Part shown: in pieces, positions 1-12,417 of the stretch | How the letters are laid out: each line of letters starts with the position of its first letter | Numbering within the stretch: the first letter of the stretch is position 1 | NCBI GenBank assembly: GCA_015680685.1 | Contig: MNCI01005370.1 | Coordinates: 833,292-897,291 of the forward strand | Direction of reading: 5' to 3' | Source of the DNA: Gnetum montanum | Lineage: Eukaryota; Streptophyta; Gnetopsida; Gnetales; Gnetaceae | DNA: 64,000 nucleotides | The notes under the pieces: model-generated | What the model was told of the DNA's origin: nothing | The model's input: the letters and a program-made list of their open reading frames with translations, nothing else | Database searches by the model: none | Position numbers and translations under genes: made by a program

Positions 1-1215
1 AAAGCTTATAGAAACTCCAATTCCATGAGCATCTGATTTGGTCCTAACCATTTCACATCATGATGGACACATCAAACTATGCCTTGGAAACCATGCTCAT
101 GTAGTTGGATGATCAAAAACATCCATACCACATCCACTAGGCAAGCTAAAGAATTGTGGATGCACAACTAAATTACACCACAATAGAGAAAGATCTGATG
201 GCGGTGGTGTATGCCTTGGAGAAATTTAGGCACTATGTGCTTGAATATAAGATGTTTGTTTATACATATCACAATGTAATTTACTTCCTAATGAACAAAG
301 CAATAGTGAGACCTTGTGTCATACAGTGGCTTGTGATCTTATAGGAGTTCGATCTCATGATGGTAGAGTGAAAGGGAACTAAGAATGTGGTTTTCAAATA
401 GTTTCCTCAGTTACGATGGGACAACAAAGAGGAGGAGAGCCTACTTTCTAATTAGTTCCCTAATGAACTCCTCTTTTCCAGTGTGATAAATGAACAAGAA
501 CCCACTGAACCTAAGTGGTACAATGGCATCCTAACTTATATTCCCACATAGAAGATGCCATAAGAGTTGGGCCACAAGAAGAAACAACAATTTCTTCATC
601 AAGCCAAATGCTTCATGAAGATTAACGAACACCTTTACAAGGTGTGTGTTGATGCTTTCGTTTGTTGGTGTGTTCTTGATGCTGACAAACTGAACATTTT
701 CTAGGATGCTCATGAGGGCCCTTGTGGGAACCACTATGTTGGGAAATGCATGGCCATTAAGATCTTGATGGCAGGGTATTATTGGCCAACACTCTTCAAG
801 GATGCTCACCACTTCATCCACTCTTGTGATCATTGTTAATGCAATGGTGGGATGACCACTCAAATGGAGGATCCTCAATAGTGGATTCAACCACTGAAGC
901 CCTACAACATCTAAGACATAGACTTCATGGGCCCCATCACATCCATGTCAAATGAAAAGGCATAGATTATAGTAGTTATTGAATATTGTATGAAATTGGT
1001 AGAAGTAGCAACCATCACTGATTGTACATCTTCCACTGCTACTTGGTTTGTACAATAGAATGTTGTAAATAGGTTTGGAGTGCCAAGTGCACTAATTTTT
1101 AACAATGATACTCATTTTACAAGCACCACATTTTGAAAGCTCATGCAATGCTTGGGGTAGAACATAAATTAACAACACCCTATCACCCCCAAGCCAATAG
1201 TCAAGCTAAGGTTAG
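1..1215 (+). pseudogene. Ty3/gypsy pol remnant (RT end, RNase H, integrase)
   Basis: Decayed polyprotein of a Ty3/gypsy LTR retrotransposon. Around 156-344 the RNase H domain is readable (LNYTTIEKDLMAVVYALEKF, then a Y-x-H motif where functional copies have a TDH-type motif). From about 700 the integrase zinc-binding region reads DAHEGPCGNHYVGK, followed by WP-LF and a HSCDHC motif. From about 900 the catalytic core reads DFMGPI and later FGVPSALIFNNDTHF. Several frameshifts and stops interrupt it, so it makes no functional enzyme. The left end is cut by the window. No LTR or primer site was found beside it. Family membership is confident; the lineage within gypsy is not resolved. Confidence 0.85.
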
Positions 1216-1892
1216 TAGTTATGTTTATATGAAACATATAAAACATAAGAATTTAAAATTGACATGTAGCTAAAATCACACCACCTATATGTACATAAAT
1301 ATCCAAAACCATGTTGCCATTTTGTAACATGCAACAACAAAGACAATGCATGGTGTTTGTGACTAATATAACCAAATGAAAATAGATATAATAATAATCA
1401 AAGAACTAGAGAGAGAGATCCATGCCATCAACATTATTGCCAGAATTATTACCAACTTTAGTACTATCAATACTAGAGAGACCTATAATTTAATTAAAAG
1501 TTTGAATAATATGTTGCAAATTCAAGGTTTAGATTGTGATTTCTTTATTTTTTATTAGAATGATAACATCATGTTTTTCCATTTAACAACACATAGTGAG
1601 GGACGTGAATAATTTTACTTGGCCTAGATTTAATTAGTTATAAGAGTTTAATTACTCTTTGTAACTATTCATAAATCATTAATATCTTAAAAGGTTAATA
1701 ACTTTTACAAGAATTAATTAAAATGAAAGAAAGCTTTATTTCATCTAAAGACCCATAGGATCTATTGGACAAATATTATATTTTCATGAAAAATAAAGAT
1801 AAACTCTACAAATGGATCAAGCATCAATATGGGTATCTAAAATAAATTATATAGTCTTTTTGTTGTAACATTATAACATTGTCTCAAATGGA
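1216..1892. other. AT-rich DNA, no gene recognised
   Basis: No coding region or repeat family was recognised here. A 60-codon plus-strand ORF at 1376-1558 is low-complexity Ile/Asn-rich and looks accidental. Confidence 0.5.
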
Positions 1893-2008
1893 TAGTCATA
1901 GTCCAAAATAGGTACACCAAAGATATATAGTCCAATTAGAACTTTATAATTCAACATCACCTATGAGAATTGAACCTATGACTTAGAGCATTCAAATCAA
2001 GATTTATT
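1893..2008 (-). repeat. tRNA-derived SINE fragment (family A)
   Basis: Read on the minus strand this matches the complete SINE at 24580-24736 from its middle onward: a CTTGATTTG-like stretch, AAGTCATAGGTTCAATTC (a good Pol III B box, complement at 1967-1977), then ATAAAGTTCTAATTGGACTATATATC. The A-box end is missing, so the copy is 5'-truncated, and the 3' end is also degraded. Confidence 0.65.
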
Positions 2009-2640
2009 AATTCAAATTTGTCACTTTTGTTTTGATATTAATGATCCAATATGTCCTTTGTCACTTCTCCTTAAACTAGTTGTTTTTATTGTAGTTGTTA
2101 TATCTTTAATTTTTTCCTCTTTCTTTTAGTTTTCTTATAATTAGTCATTTTTTCTTAAACCAACCATTAACTAATACATCTTAACTTGTCCTTAATTGCA
2201 ATGCTATCTATTCTTATTCTTTATCTAACTCTTGAGAAATCAATTACAATTGATGATGAATTTTTATGATTTAAAACATCTTGCAAAGAAGAAATATGCA
2301 AGCTATGGATGGTTCAATAATAGGAAAATTTCTTTCATTCATTGCTTGCATGAATGTCCTCTTACTATAAACACAATTGATAAGATTATTACTTTGTATG
2401 ATAGAGGTTGTGAGATCAAGCTATACTTCAGACATTGTGATATTATTACTTATGTTCTACTTACATTTTACTAAAGTATTGTGTTGGCTATGAGTCAAGG
2501 AAGTGTTACTAACAGAGTTAGATCGTGCACCTTGTGTCTTTGGCTTACAAGTTTAATTTTATGGGGCATGCTAAGACACATACCACCTAGGGACATGGTA
2601 AAAATAGGCATTCAAAAACATGGCATAGATAGGTAGATAG
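2009..2640. other. AT-rich DNA, no gene recognised
   Basis: An 80-codon plus-strand ORF at 2232-2474 has no recognisable motif. Nothing else is supported. Confidence 0.4.
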
Positions 2641-3115
2641 CTGAATAATAATAAATTTGTCATGTTTCCATTCCTAAATGGTGTTGTTTTATGATAAATA
2701 ATATAATTATTATAATAAAATCTTAATGAAAAGATACATTGTAATTACAAGCATGCCTCTTGAAGGAATCTTTAGAGATTTGGCTTGAAGTATTAGTACT
2801 AGAAACTTAGAAGTCATGCTAACATGGAGTAGGATAAGAAGGAGCTAGGCATCCCTTTTCACAATGCTCAAGCCTAATTGTGGTGGCAATGTTGAATTTC
2901 CTATAAAAGATAAGTGTCAAAGGAAAACAATCCTAGGAATCCTTAGAGCATGACCCAGATACACTCTTTTCATTTCTTAATTTTCCTATTTAAAAAGTTT
3001 CTTTCTATTTTTTCTTCTACATTTTCTTTGTGTTATATGCATAATATTGAATATAAGGTATATTTGATGGGAGTTTTTGCATCTAGGAATGGGATGTCTC
3101 AAAATCATTATTAAA
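2640..3115 (+). repeat. Decayed LTR-like repeat, copy 1
   Basis: This stretch is colinear with 32380-32875. Shared landmarks in order are a TTGTAATTACA-GCATG block, CATGCTA-CATGGAGT, CATCCCTTTT, a GGAAAACAA-CCTAG block, GAGCATGACCC, TATGCATAAT and a terminal GCAT-TAGGAA--GA-GTC. In the second copy the right end is followed by a sequence resembling a tRNA-iMet primer site, so the repeat is probably an LTR. Divergence between the copies is high, so both are old. Confidence 0.55.
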
Positions 3116-3224
3116 TACTTTACCTACTATAATGATTAATCCATCAAAGATGCGATAAGGACATTAAGATGATAATTATGTTGGCTCTATGGAAGCCATT
3201 GGAACTTGAAACAATTGGAACTCA

Positions 3225-3285
3225 AAGACATATAGCAATCATGATATTTTATAAGAATTATAGAGGGATATAATAGGAACCATCA
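3225..3285 (-). repeat. SINE-like tail fragment (family B)
   Basis: It matches the 3' part of the SINE-like repeat at 31946-32080 through GAATTATAGAG--ATATAAT and the flanking ATATAGC-A-CATGAT. The tRNA-like head is absent. Short and degraded. Confidence 0.4.
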
Positions 3286-3454
3286 TTTGGAGTCATGATA
3301 AGGTGCTTGTTTCTCAAGTTGTAAGACCTTGCTTCAAGATTGTATGCAACCACTAAACCTCCCAATATCACATCATAGAGTTATATATTAATGTCTTGAG
3401 TAAAACTTGAATTGACAATCTCTTGTAAATTCTTGTAACCACTTGAGCCACCTT

Positions 3455-3695
3455 TCATTGTTTATATTTGTGCAGGGGTGAAGGGCCAAGTTTTTGGGGG
3501 TGGGGGTGGGGAGGGAAGGGGAGGGGGGAGGGGATGGAATGCAACACATATTGGAACTTGAAATAATTGAAACATATGTATACACCAAGATTTATAGAAG
3601 TTTATAACTCAATGTTATCTAGTAGAATTGAACTTATGACCTAGGGTTACCAAGCTAAGACCTATACCACTAGGCTAACACCTCATTGTTTATAT
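3455..3695 (-). repeat. SINE family A with 13-bp target duplication and C-rich tail
   Basis: Minus-strand tRNA-derived SINE. The A box TAGCCTAGTGG (complement at 3668-3678) and B box AAGTTCAATTC (complement at 3625-3635) are both readable, and the body continues to the family tail CAAGTTCCAA. A perfect direct repeat TCATTGTTTATAT flanks it at 3455-3467 and 3683-3695, as expected for LINE-mediated insertion. Between the usual SINE tail and the left duplication lies a G-rich stretch (about 3475-3535; C-rich on the SINE strand) that other copies lack. It therefore inserted with the SINE as an extended or transduced tail, or expanded afterwards. Confidence 0.8.
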
Positions 3696-3789
3696 GAAAA
3701 TAGGGTACAAGTAGTTAAAGTCTCAATTATAATAACCCATTAATTCTTGTATTTGAATTATTTTTTGGTTCTAGTATGTATTTGAACTC

Positions 3790-3961
3790 ATTATCTTTCA
3801 ATCTTAATAATGAGACATTAGCCTAGTGATTTGAGTATTGGCATAGTAACCCCAAATTCAATTCTACTAAGTAGCACTAAGTTATAAACTTCTATAAAGA
3901 TTAAGGTGTAGCTATGTTCTAATTATTTTGGGTTCCAACACCTCCCTTATTATCTTTTAAT
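3790..3961 (+). repeat. SINE family A with 13-bp target duplication
   Basis: Plus-strand tRNA-derived SINE. The A box TAGCCTAGTGA is at 3819-3829, a B-box relic AAATTCAATTC at 3854-3864, and the family tail GGGTTCCAACACC near 3930-3942. Flanking direct repeats ATTATCTTTCAAT (3790-3802) and ATTATCTTTTAAT (3949-3961) agree at 12 of 13 positions and mark the target-site duplication. Confidence 0.8.
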
Positions 3962-6530
3962 TTCATTTTATGCACATGTTGTTGATTTAAACTAAGAAGA
4001 AGAAATCAGCATCATTAGTCATTCATCACTTATTCATCTCTTAATCATTAATTCATTATTCAACACTCCAACAATTTTCATCCATCAACATTCTTCATTC
4101 ACCTTTCATCATATTCACCAACATTCATCAATTCATCAATCCAATTGTTTACTAATCATCAATTCATTTAAATTATTTTTTTATTAATCACCATTATTAT
4201 ATTTTATCTTAAATAGCTGCAACTTGGATTCCACAATTTAATTCAATCAATTCCTTAAAATTTTAGGTGTCATCAACCTTCATTACAATTCCTAGAAAGT
4301 AAAAAAGTTACATTTTTGGCTCCCCTTGTATAATAAATTTCAACTATCAAATTAATTTAAATCAATTCCAAATTTTATGGGGAGGTAGATTATTTAAAGA
4401 GTTTCATATCAAGTATTTACTTCATAACTCTCTTGAATAACAAAGATATAGACTAAATGTATTTTTCAAATACAATTTTTGATGGGGATTTTTAAGTAAT
4501 TTTATAAATTTTTACTTGTATCTTATTTTAGGAAAATAATCTCTTTTTACTTATTTATAATCAAAATTTAATGTTAATGGGATAAATTTTGTTCCATGTC
4601 TCTTTCTATCTTCTTTATGAATGTCACTAGAAGCAATTACCTTGATAAAACTTTTATTTATTACAAAGTTTTCAACACACGTACTAATCGATATAAAAGC
4701 TATATATTTTATTGAGTATTTATAAAAGATTACAAAAAGTAAATTTCCAATCATGTACTTTAGAAAAAGGTAATGGGCACATTTTTCATATCTTGTTATG
4801 TAGCTAACAATATTAAGTTCAATAATTGATAATCGGTATCTAACATTTGTAAGAAAATAGAGGTTACATTATATTTCTTACATCACATAAGAGATTATGT
4901 TTGTATTTTTTTCTTGTTTATTAAGAACATCATCTCTTGAGAATTATTCTTGTTTTATTTAGGTAAATTTGATAAAAAAATATCATCACCTATAGGCTTA
5001 GTGCTCATTCCACCAAGGTGTGATCTTGGAAATTTGAATTTTGATAAATTTAATAATGTAAGAAAATGATTGAAATGATAAAACAGCAAAAGTCTTGGTT
5101 AATTTTTTGAATAAGTTGACGTTCTTAGTATTTCTATTCCTAAAGATATGGTTACTTATGTAACAATTTATAATATGTCAATGAGGCATATCTGGCGTGA
5201 TTTACAAGTCACATGTTCAATTAGGATAAAAATCATTTAAGCATTCTATCATTGACTTCATGGAATAACCATTAAAATATTAAAATTTATCAAAACATCT
5301 AATTTTCTAAATCCCTAAAAAATTCTTTCAATGGAACTAAACAAAGTTTAAATTATGGTCATATTCAAAGCTTGATCCACTTATTGCTACTTGGCCTGGG
5401 CATTAACCATTTCCTCTAAAATGGATGTTTCAATGTGTAAGATAGGCTACTAAAAGAGGATAATTTTTCCTTTTGAGCTATTTTAATCATTTATGCTTTC
5501 ATAGGTCTCTAAGGCTTTTCAAGTTGTCATCTTTTCTTTGACATTAACACAATATAGCATATTTGTTAGATGCACTTGCAATCACATTAGATATCCCTGA
5601 TCTACTAAGAATTTGTCTATTTCAAACCTATTGTTAGAATTTATATTAATAATTCATGTGATTTTTATGAAATTTTTAATAGAAGGCATGAACCATATGA
5701 AACTTAAACTTAGTTTGCATAAGTAGGCTACAACCCTTATGTTTAGTGAACTACAAAATTTTGCATTATCTAGCAATAGAATGATTACCCTATGAAATTA
5801 TGCATATTCATCTCTTTTCCAAAAGATGAAGTAGATTCTTAATAGTTGATGCTTGCTTCTATTTGTGATCATAAAGGTAGGATTAACATAAATTATCATT
5901 TCCCTCATCCTTCCTAACTAAAACTAAGCTCTTACTATTTTGAAGGTGAAAAGCTTAGAATGATAATCTATTGGAACCAAGAGCATTCAAGAATGGTAGT
6001 ATATAATATTACATAAACACAATATAATAGTTATAAAGAGGCTATATTGGAACATTGAGACTATATTGGAAATAGGCTAGTTAGATGCTAAGCTCTTTGT
6101 AGCTGAGGTCTTTTATTTACTAAACCATGCAAATAAAATTTGAACTTCCTTCATAGCCCAATAAAAAGAATAGGAGTGTCTTAGTCATTTGCCTTTTACC
6201 TTGTTCATAAATTAATATTCTCAAATTTTAGAACTCAAATATTATAAAAATGCATTGCAAAGTTGTGGTGACATCAAAAATCATTTCCCTTGAAGTAGTT
6301 GTCATTGATGCAAACATAGTAGAGCTACCAATTGTTACATGAATAACATTATCTATTGGTACTCTATTGAGATATTTGTACTTTAAATCCTTTGATATTA
6401 TTATTTTCATGATTGAATGTGTACTATTTTATGGCTTTTAAATAACATGGCAGATTCCTAATCACTCTCATGGATATGTTGATGTCAAATCCTTTCTAAT
6501 TCTTTCATGTTCATCTCCAAGACATTATTG
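3962..6530. other. AT-rich intergenic DNA
   Basis: No gene recognised. Faint tRNA-like motifs near 4992-5045 and 5185-5225 could be very old SINE pieces but are too degraded to call. Short ORFs at 4551-4754 and 6228-6410 (minus strand) show no motif. Confidence 0.5.
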
Positions 6531-8110
6531 CCATGGGACATAGGGTATTTAAAAAAGGAATAGAGGTAGATTCAGATAAGATAAGAGTTATTTAAAATAT
6601 CACCTAGAGGCCATAGACTATTAAGGATGTTAGATAATTTTTGGGTCACACATGATACTACAAAATATTCATTGAAAATCTTTCAAGGATACCAAAGCTA
6701 CTAGTAAAACTAACAAAGAAAGATGTATCATTCTAATCGATAGAGTATTGTAATAAGGCATTCAAGATACTAAAGTAGAAGTAATTGAAACACCAATCAT
6801 TTGAGCTTTGAATTGGTCTAAACCATTCCACATTATGACAAATTCTTCAAACTATGCACAGGGTGCAATACTTACTTAGTTTGATGATAAGAAAAGATCA
6901 TATTACATAAACTATGTCAATTGAAGCACCACTAGAGCCAAACTCAACTACACCGCTATAGAAAAGGAGCTTATGGTTATGGTGTATGTGCTTGAAAAAT
7001 TTATACATTATATGCTTGGTTATCCTATTTATGTCCACATGGATCATAGTGTCATAAGATTTCTAATGAATAAACCAACAGTTAGTCCAAAGGTGATATG
7101 ATGGCTCATAATACTATAAGAGTTTAACATCACAATGATAGACAAGAATAGAATAGAAAATGTTGTAGTAGATCATTTATCAAGACTAAGATGGAAACTG
7201 TAGAAACAAGATGAACCATTATCAAACCAACTACCTAATGAAAATTTTTTTATAAAGATAACAATGGTTGTTAACTCAATAGAAAAGTCATGGATTACTA
7301 ACTACATGACTTATCTCACTACACAATGGCTTCTTGTTGAGTGGAATAAGAAATAAAAGTATTTCCTCTTGACAATGAAATGGAATATGGAAATCAATGA
7401 AAATATTTACAAGATCTATGCCAATGGATTAGTGAGATGATGTGTTCCAGAACAGAACCAGCAAAAAATCCTACAAGATGCGCATGAGGGACCTAGTGGT
7501 TACTATGCTAGACATAAAATAGCACTAAAGATGATGATGGTAGGTTATTTTTGGCCTCCCATATTCAAGGACACACACAAATTCACTTAATCTTGTGAAA
7601 GGCGCCAACGTGATAGTAGAGTAATGATAAGGAATGAAAGGCCATAATAATGGATCCAATCATTAGATCCATTTAACATATGGAAAATTGATTTTGTGGG
7701 TTCCATCACACCAATGTCCAATGGAAAATCATACATTATAGTAATAGTTGATTATTGCATGAAGTGGGCAAGAGCAGATGCAATTCTTTCAACAACACGT
7801 AGTGAATAGATTTGGAGTTCCACGCATGCTCATATCTGACAATGAAACACAATTCATAAGAGCTACATTCAAGAAGCAAATGCAACAACTTGGGGTATAC
7901 GATAAACTAACTACACCATAAAATCTGCAAGCAAATGGTCAAGAAAAAGTGAATAACCAAGAAATCACAAGAATATAAACTAGAATAGTTAGTTGATTTA
8001 GAATGGATTGGAGCACTAAGTTGAATGATGCTCCATGGGCATATAGAACCACATGAAAACTTCCAATAAGATACTTGTCCTACAAGCTAGCGTATGAGCT
8101 AGTTTATGGA
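6530..8110 (+). pseudogene. Ty3/gypsy pol remnant (RT end, RNase H, integrase), copy 2
   Basis: A second decayed gypsy polyprotein. RNase H reads AKLNYTAIEKELMVMVYVLE near 6940, then HMDHSVIRFLMNKP. After a linker ending NVVVDHLSRLR, the integrase zinc region reads DAHEGPSGYYARHKI near 7480, then GYFWPPIFKDTHKF, and the core starts DFVGSITPMSNGKSYIIVIV. Wording in the RNase H and integrase is close to the copy at 1-1215, so the two belong to the same broad family. Multiple stops and frameshifts make it non-functional. No LTR, primer site or gag was identified beside it. Confidence 0.85.
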
Positions 8111-9371
8111 AAAGAAGATAGTAAAAATGGAAAAATATGAAAAGAATGACAAGATATCAAAGAATGTGAAAATTAGTAAGAAATGTAAAAAGGCATAATA
8201 AAAAATTAGAAATCAAAAAGAAATTGTAAAACAAAAAAGTTGGAAAATGCTTATTAATTCCTTGATCATGATGAGTATCTCCCCCATAACTAAACTCATA
8301 GGCAAGTGTTCAAAAAATGGATCCTAGTTTCCCTAGATAATACACTTGAGGTTTCTCACTTAACATTCTTAATGACTTAGTTTTTTGGTTATTTTCCCAT
8401 GTAATCTTGATGGTAATTAGATTTTGATCATCTAAGCCCTTAGTTCCTCTTTCTATTGGTGTATGATTATGGTTTATTATTTCCATTTGTAAGTTCTTGG
8501 TTAGGGTCATTTTCTTAGAATGGGAATTAAGAAGTGGTTCAAATGCTTCCATGCATGTTTTACACACTTTTAGACTCTTAGTTTACAACCATTAGGTGTC
8601 TTGTGGTTTAGTGGCCCCTACTCTCTCTTATACACGTACTTGTCTTTCATATTTAGTGTGGATTGGTGTCATGGCTATGTTGGCATTTTGAAGTGTTGGT
8701 CCACAACTACATCCTTCTTTATCATTAGTAATGCATCGAATTGCCTATCTCTCCATAGTGATAGGTTCATCTATTATGTTTTTCATTGGAGTGGTAATGG
8801 GTGTTAGCTCTTGCGTAAGATTGGGAGACATTGTTTTGGTAAAGAAGGGTGTTGCACCTAGTTGGCCTTGTGCTTATTTTGATAAGCCAATAGGTCTACA
8901 AGTTTTGTGCTTAGGTGTGGGAACTATACTAAATAAAGGACATTTTAAAGATTGTGGCTGAGATCTACTAGCATTATCATTTATGTGTATGTTTGCAACA
9001 CAAGTGCCATTCTTCCATTGATGTTGTGGTGCTAATCCTTCCTGTGTTGTTGGTGGTGACATATGGTGGAGGGAAGTATGAGAATATTAAGGATGTCATA
9101 GAGAATAAGAGGTCTTAGATGGGGATCCTACAAAGAATATTATGGGTTGATGATATTCAAGAGAGTGATAGTAATGATTTGAGGTAAAGAAAGTAGAACC
9201 ACTTGGAGAAATAGGTTGTTGAACATAGTAGTCATACAAGTCTAACTAGCAATAAGGGTAATGCTAGCTTGATGATGGCATTTCCCATGACTATGGATTT
9301 TGCCACTACAGTTGATAGTGATTTTGAGGTTGATAAGAAGTCCCACTAGAATAGTATGATTAGTTTTAGGA
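8111..9371. other. No gene recognised
   Basis: Short overlapping ORFs occur on the plus strand around 8601-8961, one with a hydrophobic stretch, but none resembles a known family. Another plus-strand frame near 9150-9390 is broken by stops. Probably decayed retroelement sequence. Confidence 0.35.
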
Positions 9372-10925
9372 CTATCTATAGTTACCTTGTGAGTAAGGTA
9401 ATTTCCTAGGCTTTTGCTTTTGCATAACTTGCCCTATTTGCAACAGTCTATCTAACACATCTTCATGTTCAGCCAAATTCATCAAGGTTCCAACTAGCAT
9501 TTCAACATCTTGTGCTCTTGAGATTTTGGTTGGTGACACAATAGGGACATTAAAGGACTCCTTGATGTGATTAGTAATCATGTCAATGGCTCCTAATGCA
9601 TCCTAATGCTACATAACCACTACTATGGCTCATTCTCTAGTTTTTAGCATTAATTGAAATGATGCTTCATTCCCTAAGATTTTGATGTGACCAAGCATCC
9701 CCTTCTCTAGACTATAATGATATCTAGCCATTGGTAGGGTTTGTTGAGATGGTGGGTCTAACTGCATCTTCAATGAACTTGTAGAGATTGGTCCCCTCTC
9801 TTGTTCTCCAACTGATAGTATCTGCAATTTACTAGAGATGATGCATTAAAGGTTGGTAGTCCTACAGTGGTGGTGGTGGAACTTCTTACTATTATTGTTG
9901 TTGTTGTTACTACTAATTAGTTGGCAGCTGGCTACTAGGTCCTGCCTACTACTATTGACTAGTAGTCTCAATGGTGTCAACATAAGTTGAGCATGTAGCT
10001 CCTTCAATACTACCTATTTCTCCAACTAATCCTCCTTTAGAGACATGGATTTTGACATCTCAGCATATGAGGCATTTTGAGCTTTCCTCAAAGCATCATT
10101 TGTATAACCTAGTATGCTTACTTGTTTGCATAGCTTCCTAATTAGGCAAGGGAATGTCAATGTTAGCTTCCCTAGTTTTTTCTCTTCAAATTACCTATGG
10201 ATTTTGAGGAAGTATAGATGGGCAATATTAGCATAAAATTTTTCCATTAATATGGTGCTTCCTTTGGCCACATAAGTGGATATCCTATTAAGCCTCTTAG
10301 TTAGAAACAGATGATAGGTACCAATCATGAAATATATCTTCTCCCCTATAGTTGGTTCACTATACTCCTTACCATAGGCTCAATGTAGCCACAATCTCTT
10401 CAAATCAATATTATATCGTGTTCATATCTACATTATGTTGGCTCCTTCATTTGGTAAATTGAAGCCTTTGGCTATTGCCTTCATTGAATGGGACACAAGA
10501 ATGCCTTCTATCTTTACTGTAGCATCAACTTGCTTATTTTGCAAAAATTGACGGGTTTTACCTAAGTACCATTCACCACTTTTTAACATTGTAGGCCACA
10601 AAGGGGATGATTGAAGTTGTTTTTTGATGACCTCCAGTGCAAACTTCATGAAAGGGCCAAAACTAAGTTTCATAATAATTGTGAACATTATTGACTTTTC
10701 CTGAATGGCCTAGAGGCATTTAGTTGACAGCATGAGATGCTATCCTTGTTCTAGTCCTTGTTGTTCTTCAACCTCTGCTTGGGTAGAGTGTTTAGTAACA
10801 AGAATTTGTTGATGGATACTAAAAGACTGGGCTTCCTGCTTCGTGTGTTCAACTAATGGAGTTTGTTCTCCAATGTGATCTCTTCCTCCAGGGTGCATGT
10901 GGTAAATTCTAGTGTACCTCATGTG
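9372..10925 (-). pseudogene. Decayed antisense ORF of a retroelement, unknown family
   Basis: A minus-strand coding remnant readable in several frames. From the 5' side: a charged piece with EEQQGLEQG; then a better-kept part at 10428-10688 with GPFMKFALEVIKKQLQSSPL, GEWYLGKTRQFLQ, ILVSHSMKAI and GFNLPNEG; then KIYFMIGTYHLF near 10350; then separate pieces at 9630-9827 and 9372-9581. The order of a W-Y block, then a V-x-G-I-x-V block, then an LNLP-like block resembles the domain often annotated 'putative plant transposon protein' in gypsy-associated ORFs. That likeness is by eye and uncertain. It sits opposite and just upstream of the plus-strand gypsy integrase at 10926. Confidence 0.4.
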
Positions 10926-12417
10926 GAAGGTATGGATGATTTTGCTTCTTTATATGAGCATGATGTTAGTTTTGGGCAGGTTTGGAGAAGTCTCAAGAAG
11001 TCATTGATGAATAGGATAGAACAATGAAGGGACTATCATATTCAAGATGAACTGCTATTTAAGAATAGAAAGGTATGTGTTCCTAATTGTGATTTTAGGA
11101 AAAACATTTTCTTTGAAAAGCATTATAGTGGCATGGCAAGTCACATGCATAGGGATAAAACATTGGAACTTGTGGGTAGGTACTATTTTTGGCCTGGTAT
11201 GACAATAGAAGTCTCAAAATTTGTGAAGGAGTGCTTGACATGTTAGAAGTTCAAAGGAGGTAAAGGTGTGGATGGACACTATATGCCTTTGTCAATTCCC
11301 AAAGGTCCATGGGAAAGTGTGTCAATGGACTTTGTGAGTGGTATTTCAAAGACCAAGAGTGGGAATGATGCCATTTTTGTTGTTGTGGATAGGTTCTCCA
11401 AGATGCCACATTTATTCCATGCAAGAAGGTGAGTGATGCCTCTCATGTTGTAACATTATTTTTCCAACATGTTGTGAAGTTGCATGGTATTCCATTGAAT
11501 ATTGTTAATGATAGAGACTCCAAGTTCATAAGTCATTTTTGAAGCTCCCTTTGGAAAATTTTAGGGACAAAGTTGAATCTTTCTAGTGCACATCATTCAC
11601 AATCTAATGGCCAAACAGAGGTGGTGAATAAATCCTTGCTAAACATATTGAGATGTTTGTGTGATGGATAACTAAACAAGTGAGAAAACCTATTGTGTCA
11701 TGCTGAATTTTCATATAATAATTCTTTTCATGTTGCTATTGGCAAAAACCCATTTGAGGTGAACTATGGGTTTTGTCCAAAGATGGTTGACACTCTTAAG
11801 AGCTTTGATGGTGAAGCTCAACTTAGTGTTGATTTTGTGTAAGAGATAAGGGATCTACATGCATAAGTAAAATCAAATCTTGAGAAAAAGGTTGAAGAGA
11901 AAGTCCTTAAGAGGAATGTGAATAAGTGGAAGCCTAATTTTGCTATTGGTAACTTGGTTTGGATGCACTTGAAGAAGAAATGGTTGGGAGGTGTTAACTT
12001 CTCCAAATTTAAAGTTAAGAAGATTGAACTTTTCAAAATCAAGGCTAGAATTAATTAAAATTCTTTTGAGATTGATTTTCCAAATGATGTTGGTATGTCT
12101 TTTGTGTTTAATGTTTTAGATCTTGTGCACTATCATGGACTAGCTAATGAGAAGACCATACAGGAAAGCATTGATGTGTTGAAGGGGGCTATTGATTAGT
12201 CCAAGCCTTTAATGGAGAAGAAGGTAATTGTACTTAAGTGAAGGAAAGCTTCTAGCACTTGGGGAGTTAAGAGGCATGAATATTTGATCCATTAAAAAGA
12301 TTAATCCACTAATGATGTTGTATGGGTCCATGAGACCAAACCTGTTGAATGGGGGATCACTTCTACCCCTACTCCCTTGTTCACATGGGTTCACTTTTTG
12401 AAGGGTGGGAGAGCTAG
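10926..12417 (+). pseudogene. Ty3/gypsy integrase and pol 3' end, copy 3
   Basis: The C-terminal half of a gypsy polyprotein. The zinc-binding domain has His at 11121 (H-YSGMASHMHRD), then GRYYFWPGM and a C-x2-C in ECLTC. The catalytic core begins [14 protein letters not shown] near 11325. The second Asp is in IVNDRDSKF (codon 11510-11512) and the Glu in NGQTEVVN (codon 11618-11620), giving the DD35E spacing. The C-terminal part carries AIGNLVWMHLKKKW and later LVHYHG. A one-base frameshift near 11405 and in-frame TAG, TAA and TGA stops disable it. Several stops occupy places where relatives have Gln. It runs directly into the LTR at about 12418, so this is the 3' end of an element. Confidence 0.9.
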
